From Allacma fusca (lineage: Eukaryota > Arthropoda > Collembola > Symphypleona > Sminthuridae), in assembly GCA_947179485.1 (NCBI GenBank), contig OX359245.1, forward strand, positions 68,435,067 to 68,499,066: a DNA stretch of 64,000 nucleotides, in the 5' to 3' direction. The notes under the pieces are model-generated. The model had not been told where the DNA came from. It saw nothing but the letters and a program-made list of their open reading frames with translations, and did no database searches. Positions 22,806 to 35,138 of the stretch are shown piece by piece. The translations under genes and the position numbers were made by a program. How positions within the stretch are numbered: the stretch's first letter is position 1; each line of letters begins with the position of its first letter.

Positions 22806-23069
22806 TATAATGCTTTAATAATTTTTTTGCATACTTTTTCACTCATTTCCTCTTCTAATTTGAAAGAATGGGCCGTCTTGGTGGTGAATGACTGCCCGTG
22901 ACAATGTCGCCGCCATCATTATTATATAATGCTTTAATACTTTATTTTTTAAATTAAAAAACAATTCTCTCTTCTAATTTGAAAGAGTGGGCCGGCCGTC
23001 TTGTTCTCTCTCAAATCCTTATTGTACCAAGACGAAGACGGCCCAGTCTTTCAAATTAGTAGAGAGGAT
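22806..23069. repeat. Direct and inverted repeat cluster
   Basis: A segment beginning TATAATGCTTTAATA and running through CTCTTCTAATTTGAAAGA to GGGCC..GTCTTG occurs at about 22806-22881 and again at 22924-23000. Its last 33 bp recur inverted at 23037-23069, making a hairpin with a 36-bp loop. No coding potential; probably the end of an unclassified MITE. Confidence 0.65.
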
Positions 23070-25320
23070 AGGTCCGTGGTATATACATCAAGCCAAAGCT
23101 ACATATTTGAGTGCGACTGAGAGATGCACGATCGGCACGATGCAGGAGACATAGATGGGCACTTTTAAATCCCTCGCCCTCACCTTACGAGGTACGTAAC
23201 TAAATCTTGTCGCACTCGGTCTCATCCATACCCTCACAACAGCTTACGCTGGAACTCGCACTCAGACTCTCGTGAGGGCCTACTCTAAATCATAAGGACT
23301 CTCCTTTGGCCTCATGAGTCCATAAGTACAGCATAACTGCCATTGCAATCTAGCTCTCACGGACCCTTGAAGGTCTACTTTTAACAACACGCACTCACCC
23401 TCGCCCATCGACTCTGAGGGCGAGTAGAAGCGTCGCTTTTCGTGAAGGTTTAGACGATGGCGAGTGCAAATAGATTTAATTGCTAACCTAGTGAGGTGTG
23501 AGCAAGGTATAACTATATAATTACCCATCAATGGCGTGAGAAGTGCGAAACCTGTCCTGATCCCTGGAAAAATTGTCCAGTGAAATATTTGTCCCGTATC
23601 GTCAAAACGTTGCCCAGTCAATTATTTGTCTCTTGGAAAATGTATTCCATTTGGTTTCAAATAGATATCCCATCCACACCCTTAGTTCAGTATCACCCAG
23701 TTGAGATCTTCAAACACACTTAAATATTCAGACCTTTAGCTAATTCTTCCGAACTTTAGTTTATTCTTAAGATCTTGAACTAATTCTTCAGACTCGTTTA
23801 TGGCAAAAAGGTACAGCAAAGAGGAAATGCGAGAATTATCTCGCGGGATTTAATACTGTTGTTCGAACTTCATGAGGACTATCTTTTAGTACTCACCGTT
23901 GCCCTCGTTTTAGTACATACATTTTGCTATGCCTCGCCCTCATTATATGAGGGCCCTTCATTTATGATAGAACTCGCTCTCGTCCCTCAAAAATTGAGGG
24001 CGAGGGATGAGAGCGAGGGAAATAAGTGATGCAGTGAAATGAGCGCGCGAAATTTTAATATCCACAAACTCCATGCCTAGGGCATTAGTTTATAAGGATG
24101 TGAAACATAATGCAGAAAATTAAAGCTGTATTAAAATTATTGTAGTTTAACATGTGTTTGGAGTATACTGGACCCTGTGTGAATAGTAAAGGCATACACC
24201 AACAGGGGATTCCGGTTTACTCCACCTTTATAAATTTTCTATGTCCAGATAAGCGCGTACTACAGTCAAATCCCAAATGAACTATCTACAAGCAAAATTT
24301 TTGTTAAACTTGTATGGTGTTCGAACTTTTAGTTTTGATGTGCACCTAATGAGCTGTAAAGTTTTATTGGTTTTATATGCTATGTAAATCAACGGTAAAA
24401 TATTTCCGAAATATTGTGGAAAATGCCTGATTCCATGCGAACATTTTCCACTGATTCTAATACGTTATGATTTCTGGTGAACATTAAGCAAACTTATGAT
24501 TTTTGGCATGAAACCCTGCAAGTACAGCAATTACTGGAGTAGGGGGAGATTTGGCAGCAGATGACAAGACATTGGGATCTCACATTCTTCTTTAGTGCTC
24601 CATGAATTTTAAGTCAGTTCTTAAATTTACAGATAGTTTTTTTTGGATAGTTAATTCCCGGAAGTCTGACAGTGAATTTATGGGGGATATTGCAATGTGA
24701 AAAATTAAACTAATTTGTCTTGCATCATAATTACAAGAAATCCACTAAAGTATTGCTGACATTTGTCTATGGTTGGTGTCACAGTCCCTACTGACTCTGA
24801 ATTCGTATTACACAAGGCAAGACTTACAATACAAATCCCAGCTGCAGCGATTCCGATAGTTCCTTGCAGACATGAATATTTGTTACCAGGCATGTGTAAT
24901 CTAGTGTAGGCTTTTCATAATTACGTCCCATGATGAGGACAAAAGAAAAAGGTTTTATAATACCCGGCACCCGTAAAATTATAATATTAACCGGTTACAG
25001 TACTCGCTGGATATTTTTTAGCAGTAAAGCAATAGACTATAAGCAATAAGTGGATTTACAATTTGTTTGGTCCTAAATGGCCAACACAAGGGTAGTAATC
25101 GTGATGTAACCATGCTAACCTAAGCCGGGTTAACCTAAACTCCTTCGGTTAACGATTTTGTAACGTTTTTTTTAATTTTTTTAAAGTATGAAGCGTGAAA
25201 AAGCCCACCGTTTATAAGTTGGTCCAACCAATGGTCCGAACTGATTCAGCAACGCCGCAAATGGTATGGTGCAAAATTTTGCAATGGATTCACTGGCCCG
25301 GTATGAATTTCGAACGCAGA
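23070..25320. other. Repetitive intergenic sequence
   Basis: 23160-24040 is rich in CTCGCCCTCA/TGAGGGCGAG words on both strands, including a hairpin-like CTCGCCCTCATTATATGAGG near 23940. The rest is AT-rich. Open frames here (for example 23280-23621 minus) are low-complexity and unconvincing. Confidence 0.45.
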
Positions 25321-25870
25321 CCGGAACTTACCAGACCAAAGACCAGAACTTACCAGACCAAAGACTAGAACTTACCAAATTAGAACTTACCAGGCCAAAT
25401 ACCAGAACTTACCAGACCAAAGACCAGAACTTACCAGACCAAAGACCAGAACTTACCAGACCATAGACCAGAACTTACCAGACCAAAGACCAGAACTTAC
25501 CCGACCAAAGACCAGAACTTACCAGACCAAAGACAAGAACTTACCCGACCAAAGACCAGAACTTACCAGACCAAAGACCAGAACTTACCCGACCAAAGAC
25601 CAGAACTTACCAGACCAAAGACAAGAACTTACCCGACCAAAGACCAGAACTTACCAGACCAAAGACCAGAACTTACCAGACCAAAGACCAGAACTTACCA
25701 GACCAAAGACCAGAACTTACCAGACCAAAGACCAGAACTTACCAGACCAAAGCCCAGAACTTACCAGACCAATGACTAGACCGTACCAGACTAAAGCGCA
25801 GACCAAAGATCACACCATACCAGACCATAGATCACACCATACCAGACCATAGGCCACACCGTCCCAGGTC
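25321..25870. repeat. 22-bp minisatellite
   Basis: About 20 tandem copies of a 22-bp unit built from GACCAGAACTTACCAGACC plus CAA/AAG, with A/C variants at one position, are regular to about 25760. After that the units decay into GACCACACCGTACCAGA-like variants. An open frame crossing it is only repeat translation. Confidence 0.92.
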
Positions 25871-26223
25871 AAAGTCCAGACCGTAGTTTGGTAGACCAAA
25901 GTTTTGATTTGGTCGAGCAATAGTTATTAGTACAGCAATCTTGCCGGCGATACAAGTACTTGGCAATGCTGGTAGAAATGTAGTGCAAATCTCGTGGAAG
26001 TTAATTCATGGGTAACGCTGACTGACGAGTGACTGATCAGTTTCGAAGAGCGCGTTATATGGTGACGCTTCAAAAAGAGCTGGTACTTTGATATGGTAAC
26101 AGTAACAGTTCAGATGAATTCATTGCGTTCAATTTGAGTGTGCTGCGGCTGCGAGTGACAGTTGGATTTAATTCACACAATTGGCTCAAAATAAAACTTA
26201 TTGTTAGTACAAATACTTACATT
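25871..26223. other. Upstream region of the USP gene
   Basis: No gene. The frame of the first USP exon is open upstream to 26134 but without an ATG; translation is expected to start at 26224. Confidence 0.5.
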
Positions 26224-29200
26224 ATGGCTGACGAAATCGCAAAAATTCTGAAATTATTTGCAGTAAATCCAGAAACTGTAAAATTCCTTATGGACCAATC
26301 CACAAGTCCTGATGGAAACTTGCACATAATTATAATCGACATCCGAAGGAAAGAAGAATTTCTAAAGGGCCACATTGACTACAAATACTGCATTTGTATC
26401 CCGGGGGATCAGTTCAATCAAAGGTAGTTTCGATAAAAAATTTCTCGTAAGAGTTTTACAAAAATACAAATAGTTTCAAAAATAATTTTAAATAATTTTA
26501 AATAAAAATAGAAAATATGTGTGTAGTATTCACTCCTGTTTCGTTTGACAGCACACGATACGGCTCCATCAAGCAGTTCCTTGCCGATGCAAAGGATGCC
26601 ATCGCTTATAGACTTTGGAGGAATCTCGATGAATTTGACAAAGTCATTATTTACGACCAGAAGCAAAAGATGCGTACGAATCCGCAGGATGATAAGCTCA
26701 CGATATTTTTCAAATTGGTGGAAGACCATGTGTTTTGGGTATTTTGTTGTAACAAATTGAAGTTGAAATAAGTTCATATGGAAATGGAAATGCTGTTAAA
26801 GGTTTTAATTATTTTTAGCGCCGTCCAAGCATTTTGAAGGGTGGGTTCGAGAATTTTCGGAGGATCTTCCCGGATCAAATCACTTCGAAGTATACTCCTG
26901 GAGAATTTTTGGAAGACGAGTTGCCTAGACCAATACAGCTCAGTTATTCTCATCCAGTTAGGCCTCCGTAAGATAAAGAAAAATAATTAACTTACTAATG
27001 GAGTCGTACGATTGTGGGCTTTGGATTAAAATTGTAAAATCCATCAGAAAGATGTAGGAAGTGTAAAATTGATAGTTTCTGTCTCTTAATTGAAAGTCGA
27101 TCCGTTCCTTCCACATTGGTTTCTCCGATATCCTCGAAGCAACTAGCGGAAAGCATACGCCCATCGTTGTTGGCTTTTTGGAAAAAGCGGCGAGAGAAAA
27201 GAGAAGGCCAGAAGCAACTTGATTTTAAAATTGCACAGGAAAAAATTGCATCGAAGAGAAAAAGTGCTACGAAACAACATGTCATGAAGTCGGCTCTTTT
27301 GGAGGAAGAGAAAAATTCTTCTGACAGTGATACGATCCCCATGGATGTTTATAGGACTAAAGGTGGAGTAGTAGCAACCTCTGGAGAGGCTTCTTTACCG
27401 AGGGGCATTATTAATAGAGAGAGCTCTTGTTACCTCGGAGTGATCCTTCAGTGTCTTGGTCTTTCTTCAGAATTTTTCCATGCAGGACAGTATTGGTTAT
27501 CGCAGTATGTTTCTATTTCTTTTTATTAAATGCTAGTTCAGCTATAATTCGAAATGATTTTGCTATTACATAAGTTAACATTTATTTTTATGGCATAATT
27601 ACCTGTCACCTGTTGTGGTTATTTTTTCAAAGGGTCGTGATAAATCGTTTCAAATGCAAATGGACCTCTCAGGTTCTGGATATTCTTACTCAGCTCAAAT
27701 CGACGTTACGTTCTGAATCCGTCAGCATCGATAATATCAAGGCATTGTGACTTATGAAATCATTCCAATAAACTTTTAGGAGCAAAGTGATTCCTATAAT
27801 AGACACAGCACTGGATAAATTTTGAGCTCGCTAAGTGTTTTTATTTGGTGGCATTTTCATTTATGTTTTCCAATTTATGAAAATGAGGGATTTTGAGCTT
27901 ACATAACGTTTCAATGAAATCGATTAATGATTTTGATTATGTTAGGAAATCAAATCCTGTCAATTAAAAATTGAGGAAGTATTCTGTATTCTTTAGTTAT
28001 TATTCTTTTAATCACCTCATCAGGAAGTGAATCGTGTTGTTTTTTCGGAAGAATCATGACTGGAACGACGACTGATTTATTCTTTTTAGTTATCTGTATC
28101 TATCACAATAATAAGAACGTGTTGCCGGTTGCGAATAATGACTCCAATCTGGCTATTCCGATATTTAATTTGAACAAGCAATCCAACTGTAAACGTTTAA
28201 AAAATTTATGTTATTGTGTTTTAACCGATTCAGAAGCTGGCTCGGTCCACCCCTGGGTGTGTGTTTGGTGAATGTGCTCAGCAAGATGCCTATGAATTTT
28301 TGGGTTTCCTTTTATGTCGTATTCACGAAGAATTATCATCCGATGTATTTTGTTTCAAGTCTTTCAATAATATTCTAAGCATAATTAGATACTTGTATCA
28401 AAAAAACGAACATCTAGTATTTTAGTTTATTAATTGTAGGATATGCCATCGCCGCTTCGTGAAATGTTCGAAATTGCAACAGTAGAAACGTTGACTAGAA
28501 AATGCGTAGTATGCGGGAAAGTCGGAATATCTTCCGAAGAACAGTCATCATTTGGAATTTCGCTGCCATTGGGCGATGCGCCGTCGTTGAGTTTGGAAGT
28601 AACTATATGTTAAAATGGCAAAAATATGTACATATATAATTGAACATAAATATAATTATGCATTTTATGTTATATTTGAACTATTATGTAACTTCGTGTA
28701 CTTATTTTCGATAACATTTTTAATGTATGTTTCATTATTATTTCTTTTAGAGTTGCCTGAAACTGTACACCGAACCACAAGAGCTGTCTACAGGGCGTTG
28801 TCAAAAATGTGGCAACGATTGCAACGTCGTTCACCAAATCAGTCTGAGGCAGGTGCCTCGTTATTTAATTTTCCATCTAAAACGGTTTCGGTGCAGGAGA
28901 ATTGGCTTGGCAAATGCAAACGAGCCCAATGCAATTTCTATTAGTAAGTTGTCTACTCAAGTTGACTATCCGCTGAAGCTGGACGTAAAACCGTTTTTGT
29001 ATGATGGAGACGTTGATGCTGGCTCTCGTAGCATTTTCTATGAGACTTATGCGATCGTAAATCACATAGGAAATTCGATGGAGTCTGGTCATTACACTGC
29101 GTATGGTCTATCCAGTGGGTAAGCTTTGCGATAAGGCATTTACCTCACAGAAAATGCTTTGCTATTTCGTGTTTGAAGACTTTTCTTTGTTCTTTTCATA

Positions 29201-29347
29201 TTCGAGAATCTGTTATTGATTTGTTTTCTAATTTTTAGTACCTGGTTCCACTACGACGACGCTCGTGTCCGGAAGTTGAAACTTGGTGAAATGGAGCTTG
29301 AGAATTCGTATATTTTCTTTTTGAGGAGAATTTTTGCAGAGAATTAA
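26224..29347 (+). CDS. Rhodanese-USP ubiquitin carboxyl-terminal hydrolase (USP8-like, 599 aa)
   Basis: Nine exons: 26224-26423, 26552-26738, 26819-26967, 27097-27504, 27633-27741, 28234-28344, 28440-28598, 28751-29118, 29239-29347; every phase agrees. Residues about 1-165 form a rhodanese-like domain (IIIIDIRRKEEFLKGHI ... ILKGGFENFRRIFP) without a catalytic Cys loop, as in USP8/UBPY. The USP domain follows a Lys-rich linker: Cys box RESSCYLGVILQCL (Cys290), ECAQQDAYEFLGFLL, zinc-binding CVVCG and CQKCG (410/413, 458/461), PRYLIFHLKRF, His box ESGHYTAYG (His555) and WFHYDDARV. It should cleave ubiquitin from substrates. USP8 acts on endosomal receptors, but this protein lacks the N-terminal MIT domain and the long middle region, so the endosomal role is uncertain. 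The Cys box is divergent (usual GNTCYMN is ESSCYLG). One intron (27742-28233) appears to use GC-AG. Confidence 0.93.
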
Positions 29348-29854
29348 AACTAAGTTTATGAATCTAAATAAGCCACGTGATTTATTTTCCCATCGTATAT
29401 TATTTTGTTTGTTTTGTTACTACAAGTAAATAGCTTTGATAGGTCTACTCTCTACTCTGGGTCGGCCTTATAATTCAATGCAATTCAGTATTGACTTGTA
29501 AAATTTTATTTTATCCGTAAGTGTAGACACATACGTATTTTATCTACGTTGTTACTTAAAGCATGGTTTCAGCAAACTTAAATCGCAATTGTTTGTGTAG
29601 CTTTTGTAGGAGACCTTGCTCATATCAGTTCATAGAAAATACTAATTGTGCGAAAAAATCGACCGGCTAATGTCAATAATTATTGTAATAATAATTCTAA
29701 TAATAATTGTTATTGCTACTGAAATAGTTCGGGATGCTATTTCGAATTTAGCAGGTAAAGGTGCTTTCAATTTGTGAAAACAGTGTCAATATTGTATCAC
29801 GTAAATTATCTTATTCTTATTATTTTTCAGGCATCTTTCAATAAGTTATTTTAG
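29348..29854. other. Short intergenic region after the USP gene
   Basis: AT-rich 3' flank. A donor-like TTAGCAG|GTAAAGG near 29753 could end a 5'UTR exon of the small gene downstream. No other feature. Confidence 0.35.
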
Positions 29855-29999
29855 CATGAGCCGGCCCTACGGAGGAACTTTAAACTTCCGTATGTTTCAT
29901 GTATATTTTTGTAAATGGTAATCATGCTAATTATTTACTTTATGCATATGTGCATTATTGGGTTTAAATGGATCTATTGTGCGTTGTAATTTCCTTAGA

Positions 30000-30278
30000 A
30001 TGGGAACCGTAGTCCTAAGGGCAATGGAATCACTTATTAACTACCATTTGTTGCGGATGCATCCTCAGCAGCTTATGACCACGTCAGAGTCGGGTATAGT
30101 GTTTTCTTTATGAGTAAATGCATAAGCAATGACAGATGTATAATTGAAATTTGTATGTGCAAACAAAGCATTAAAAATATTAATGTTGAAAACATATGAC
30201 ATTTTAGGAAAAGACAAAGTAGTTAGAGTTTTTCCAAAGTTTTGGAAAAGGATTTTTTTTGAAAGAGCTAATAATTAA
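30000..30278 (+). CDS. Tentative small two-exon gene, 54 aa, unknown
   Basis: Exons 29999-30093 (acceptor TTCCTTAG, donor TCGG|GTATAG) and 30208-30278 (acceptor CATTTTAG) join in phase and read from ATG 30000: MGTVVLRAMESLINYHLL ... ending KRIFFERANN and TAA. A preceding exon ending at 29889 (donor TTCC|GTATGT) joins only as 5'UTR or as extra N-terminal codons (EPALRRNFKLP) without its own ATG. The product is basic, with no signal or domain I recognise. It lies tail to tail with the glycosyltransferase gene, 93 bp apart. Phase agreement is the only support; it may be non-coding. Confidence 0.35.
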
Positions 30279-30371
30279 TATTTAATCTATGTAAAGCAAT
30301 TTAAATAACAAGCAATATTTCTTTACTTAGGGTTGTTGTATGTGAAATTTAGATTGTTTTTTTCTGTCTTA

Positions 30372-33355
30372 TTACAAATACTTCTCAGGCAGTTGAAGTT
30401 CTTCCGTGAATTTCAGCGTTTTATTTTCCACCACATACTGAGGCATCCCAAGGTCGATAAGAAAATGAGTGTACAGGAGCTCTTGCCTTGAGTGAACAAG
30501 CTTGAACTTGCAAGTTGTGAGTCCGTCCTTTGGGAAACGGAGACGGGATGTTCGGATAAGAGGAGCCAAATATTTATTGACAATTCGTCGACCGTGTCCG
30601 AGCATTCTGTACCGGGCTATTGCTGGGTTCGGGCGGGAGATGGGCAAATGAGATGCTACAAGTCTAGAAGGTAAAAAAAATTTCTGAACTTTATTTTCTT
30701 AAGTTAAAACTTACTAATAAAAAGTATTAGTAATTCTGAATTATATTCTTTTGAATTTCTGGATTTTAATTAGGAAAGCAGTGTGAGAGAAAAAAATACC
30801 TGCTGGAGATATCATCATCCTCACCGCCCCATCCCCAGAAGAGATTTGAGTAACCGTTGACTTGCACGAAGTCCTCAACCCGAATAGAGAAAACTCCACC
30901 GACTAAGGATTTGTAAGGGAGGCTAAAAAAGTTTAAATTAAAAAACTTGGGACATTGTATCTCTGATTTTTCCCAATAATAAAAATATGCATGTCGAAAA
31001 GGAGATTGTCCACAAGTGTGATTTACCGATAGTCCAGGGAGTCAATGGCGACAGACAAATGTCGAGGCTGTTTGGAGGCACAAGTGTACAAATTGCGGTC
31101 ATCCTCAGGAATTAGGTCCACGTCATGGAAAACAACACAGTCGAAGCTGGAACTTATGTTGAAGGCAAGGAGGAATCCCGCATTCATTAACACGCCTTTA
31201 TTGAACGTGTAATTTCCAAACTGGTGACAGATTTTATAAAGTGTAAATGTTTGAGCTTTATTAGGAAGGTTAGGCTCCGCAATTGTGACATGATATCAAT
31301 GTGACTCAGACTCGTAGTAGGTGACTGATATTTCCGTTTGGGTTGGGCTCAAGTCTTTAGTGTGAAGGCGGGTCGATATGTCTTAAATTTTTTACTTTGC
31401 TAGAAAAAACTATGGAAAGTTAGCAGAAATTTCCTATTCATGTGCACTGTTCCACACCGAATATTATTTTCTATGAAATTCCGTTTCTGCCACTGAACTG
31501 CTTGCTTGTTCTAAAATTCAGGTTGAATTAAATTTCTGTCAAAGTTTCTGAAACGTGAAAGTTTGTACACGAAAATATGAATACATAATGAGACCAACTT
31601 CAAAAGTAATGTACGAAATTAGATTATTGTGAGGTTACGACCCTTTTTCGTAATTAATTGTATGATTGATTTTTGTTTGTAATATGTTGGCTTTAAACAA
31701 CGAATCCGTGTTTATCTTTAAAATGATCTATCTCTATGTTTTTTAGACGTAATATATCTAGAATTGAATACGAGCCTGAAACCTTCACTCGTTAGTTTTT
31801 TGAAGTAATGCCACATTGAAATCAATCACATTTACAGGTCTGGCTTATGTGATTAATAATTTCTTACTTGTTCTACTACAAAAATTTGGTATTCTAACTG
31901 CTGCCTTCGTAACATTGGGTGGAGAACACTAAGCAGTGTTTTTAAATGTTTCCACCTGTACAGTATAAAGGAGATTTGTTTTTTTTAATATGAGAGTGAT
32001 TTCAAAAAGCTGTGCAGCAAAAATCAAAATTGGGTGTAGGTATCAAATCTTGATTGCAGGATGAAATAGACGTAATACCTACCGATCCCTAAAAGGAATA
32101 ATAATGGCAACTCGAAACCTAGCACTGCAATCTGGGGCCCACTTCCCTCCTGGGAGAATGTACGGGTTATGAGAGAGGATGGTTTGCAAAGGAAGTTCCT
32201 GTTGGAAATTTATGGATATGTTCCCACCTGTCAACCACAGCTTGGGTAAGCATTCATTTATGGAAGGAATCCGAGGGGATTCGTTGTAAATATAGGAAAT
32301 CTTTTGTTACGTAATTCAGGCTCATCGGAACATGAAGGGCGCCAATTATGCTCAATAAATCGCTTCTGGTGGAGGTTGTACGGATAACTTTGTTCCTGTT
32401 GACCCTTCAGCTCCGGCCCGATTAAACCCAAAGGCCAAGCTGGGAGAAAGTTTTGAGAAAACGCCAAGTCCTGCAAGGTTCTGGAATCATTGTTGTTGCT
32501 CAGGGGAAAGTAACAGTCTTCATAAGCTTGATTCCGTTGTTTGTACGCCTCGATTGTCCGATGTATCACGATGAGCTACATATATCAGTAATTATATTAC
32601 ACATTTATTTAATCGAAATGTAATCAAATAATATCGTGAGTACAGTGATGGTTAAAATGTATTCAGAATGGGCCATTTGCTATTAGGGGCACTGTGAGAT
32701 ATAATTTGTATCGAATTTTAGCCGCAACAATTGATTCTCAATAATCATTTGTTGGGCAGACTATTTTATATTTGTTTTAACAAGTCGGAATAATAGTTTG
32801 AACTTTATTTTTTTTTTTGCTACTCCTGTATAATTTCTTGTAAGCATTCAAATTCAATGCTATCAAAAGCAGATTGTGTAGCGCAGTATAAAAATTTGTT
32901 TCGTGAAACTTTGATAAAAAATGTGTAGGTAGTTAGCAAGAATTTTCGGAAGAAAATGGATCTAACAATAACAGGGATGTAAAATGATATTCACGTGTGC
33001 TCAGCAGTGGAAAATTCCAGTGTATGTAGCTTTCAATTTTGTGTACATTTTTCAACCCATAATATCTCCATTCTAAAATGTTATGCTTTCAATATCAAAA
33101 GTAAATATTTGTTACTATATATTCAGACAGGACAGGGACGTTCCAGGAGCTATTATTATGTCAGAAAATATGCGTGCAAACCTGGGAAACCGTAAAAATG
33201 AATATGAAGGCCACAACTAAGGGAAGGAAACAAGACGGACAGAAGTGATTCGATCCGGAAATCTTCTCCTTGAGACTTTTCTTCTTCCTGGGGCAATAGC
33301 TTCGTAATTCCAGCTGGCGTACCCGGATGAATCTCAAAGGAGTTCTGACAAACAT
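30372..33355 (-). CDS. Beta-1,4-galactosyl/N-acetylgalactosaminyl-transferase (type II membrane, 426 aa)
   Basis: Seven exons (minus): 33355-33182, 32575-32311, 32227-32083, 31955-31868, 31220-31027, 30922-30800, 30663-30372, all phases consistent. A basic cytosolic tail precedes one membrane segment (CFLPLVVAFIFIFTVSQL), then a stem and the GT7 catalytic domain. Family motifs: GGKWAPDC; VAIIIPFRDR; HPMLRRQQLEYQIFVVEQ; FNKGVLMNAGF; the metal-binding DVD in VFHDVDLIPEDD (257-259); WGWGGEDDD (about 318-326); ISRPNPAIARYRM with the metal-bin­ding His in MLGHGRR. It acts in the Golgi, adding Gal or GalNAc from UDP-sugar to terminal GlcNAc. The residue equivalent to donor-selecting Tyr289 of bovine B4GALT1 is Leu295 (LPYKSLVGGV), which by established structure-function work favours GalNAc; LacdiNAc synthesis is therefore predicted. 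The start ATG is the first in-frame one before the membrane segment. Confidence 0.93.
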
Positions 33356-35138
33356 TGTTGACAGTACCAATCCGGAATATCAATGCCGTTTACAACTCAC
33401 AGACTCAGTCCGTCCTGACGTTGTCATAGAATTCCAGTCACCACGTCTCATCATGGCTGATACTGTAACAAAAAAAAAGCAATGGCATGAAAGAAATATT
33501 GGGTACAATGTTGTTTACGGCTTCGTTTAACTGAATACATTCTAATTCCATTCTTCTGAAAAAAAAAAATAGTAAGTTACTAAATTTCCAAATTTCTGAT
33601 ATTCTCCTCATGCGTAAATAGTAATTACTTAATATACTTCATGCCTACATTAGAGTTATTTTAGGTGGAGCACATCATAGAAAGGAGTACAAGGCCTGGG
33701 GTAATTTGTCTCCCATTACAGTTTGTTCAAGTCATTTTAATTTCCGAGGAAATAATTTTGAATTTTGTTGAAACGTAGGTTGCAATAAGGGAAGGGCTTG
33801 AATTTCACCTCGCATTTGAGGAAGCATCAGTTTAATAATGGTGATCGTTACAAGATACTGCTCTCCTCTCGTCTTTCTCCTTCTCGTCTCTCCTATATAG
33901 TTGGGATAAAATACGGGGTTTTAACATGCAAGACTGAGCAAGTGCCTTTATCTGTATTCCCTCGGTGACTCCATTCACCGGTTTATGAGATGAGAACTTT
34001 CCACAAATGCACACCCAAAATTTTATCTCTCAAGCCTCTGCATGGCTACCCCCTTTTGTGCGTACCTTCCTTTCTCTGCATAAATATTTGAGCGAACTGC
34101 TGGGAAAAAGTGACTGCAGTCAGGAAATATAAAACCTCTATTTATGCTGTCGATACAAAGGCCGTAAAGGCCACTGTACAGACGGTATTCCCCCAAAATG
34201 TACCTACTGTTTTTTTTTTTTGGTAAATTTTCAAAACCCTTTTAGCGTAAAGATGTTCCAAAGTACTTTAACTTGACTTCCCACTGGAACCCTCCCTTCC
34301 TATATGCCTTATAGTAATTTTTTTTAATCAGATGCGACCCCAAAATTTAGGGACTTTTGCGTAAATAAATTCTGTGGGTTTAATTCCTCTCCGTCGTATT
34401 TTTTTCTCCAAGTAATTGAATTCATGTTATACATTGAGGAAAATATTCCTAGCCTGCCAAGTACCCTTTTAGAAGAAATTTACGCATAAACTTTAACGTT
34501 GAAACTAATCTCTTTTATTTCCAGAAGGAGCATATTTTAACAGAAATTTTATTAAGTAAAAAGGAAACCTAGCATTTTTTTCCTCATGATATAAATGTTT
34601 TATGACCTGGCATATCTCACGCCACCCCTTCCCCCCCCCCCGACTCACCCAGTCAGAACACACATATGTTACAGTGGGGTTCATAGGAAAAAAGATCTTG
34701 GGAGATCCGGCGTGTGTAACACAGGGCCTTGGATTTTTTTTTTATTCGTACAATTGGAAACGAAACAGAAGTTACTGCCGCTTCCGTGTCATTTGATCTG
34801 ACAGTGCTCTTCCCGTCAGACAGTATTTCTGGGGGGGGGGGGGTTATTCCAATCACTTTAATTTCATTTTTATCTGTACGTTCGTTGCCCCCTATGAAGA
34901 TAACACTGTATAGACTTCGTTTAAATTTTCAATGGTTTGAGGATAAAGACATCAGTTTTTTTTCTCTTTCCTCTAGGGAAGATAATCTCTGAAGTTTCCA
35001 TCAAATTTTTGACTTTCTTTAAAGAACAAAAATTTGACTTTCCCCGGAAATCTAATCACATTGTCAAGTCACTACAGAACTATAAGGATTAGTTGGAAAG
35101 TGTGTGAATTTTCTGGGGTAATCCTCCCGTTAAGTCAG
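33356..35138. other. Gene-poor sequence
   Basis: AT-rich with homopolymer runs (C10 near 34629, G12 near 34831). No supportable gene; open frames over the homopolymers are artefacts. Confidence 0.45.

Noticed and set aside
25266-25466. 66-codon open frame of repeated TYQTKDQNLPDQ-like peptide
   Set aside because: It is only translation of the 22-bp minisatellite; 22 is not a multiple of 3 and the frame drifts.
25321-25870. Regular 22-bp direct repeats suggestive of a CRISPR array
   Set aside because: Units abut with no unique spacers, and the genome is animal.
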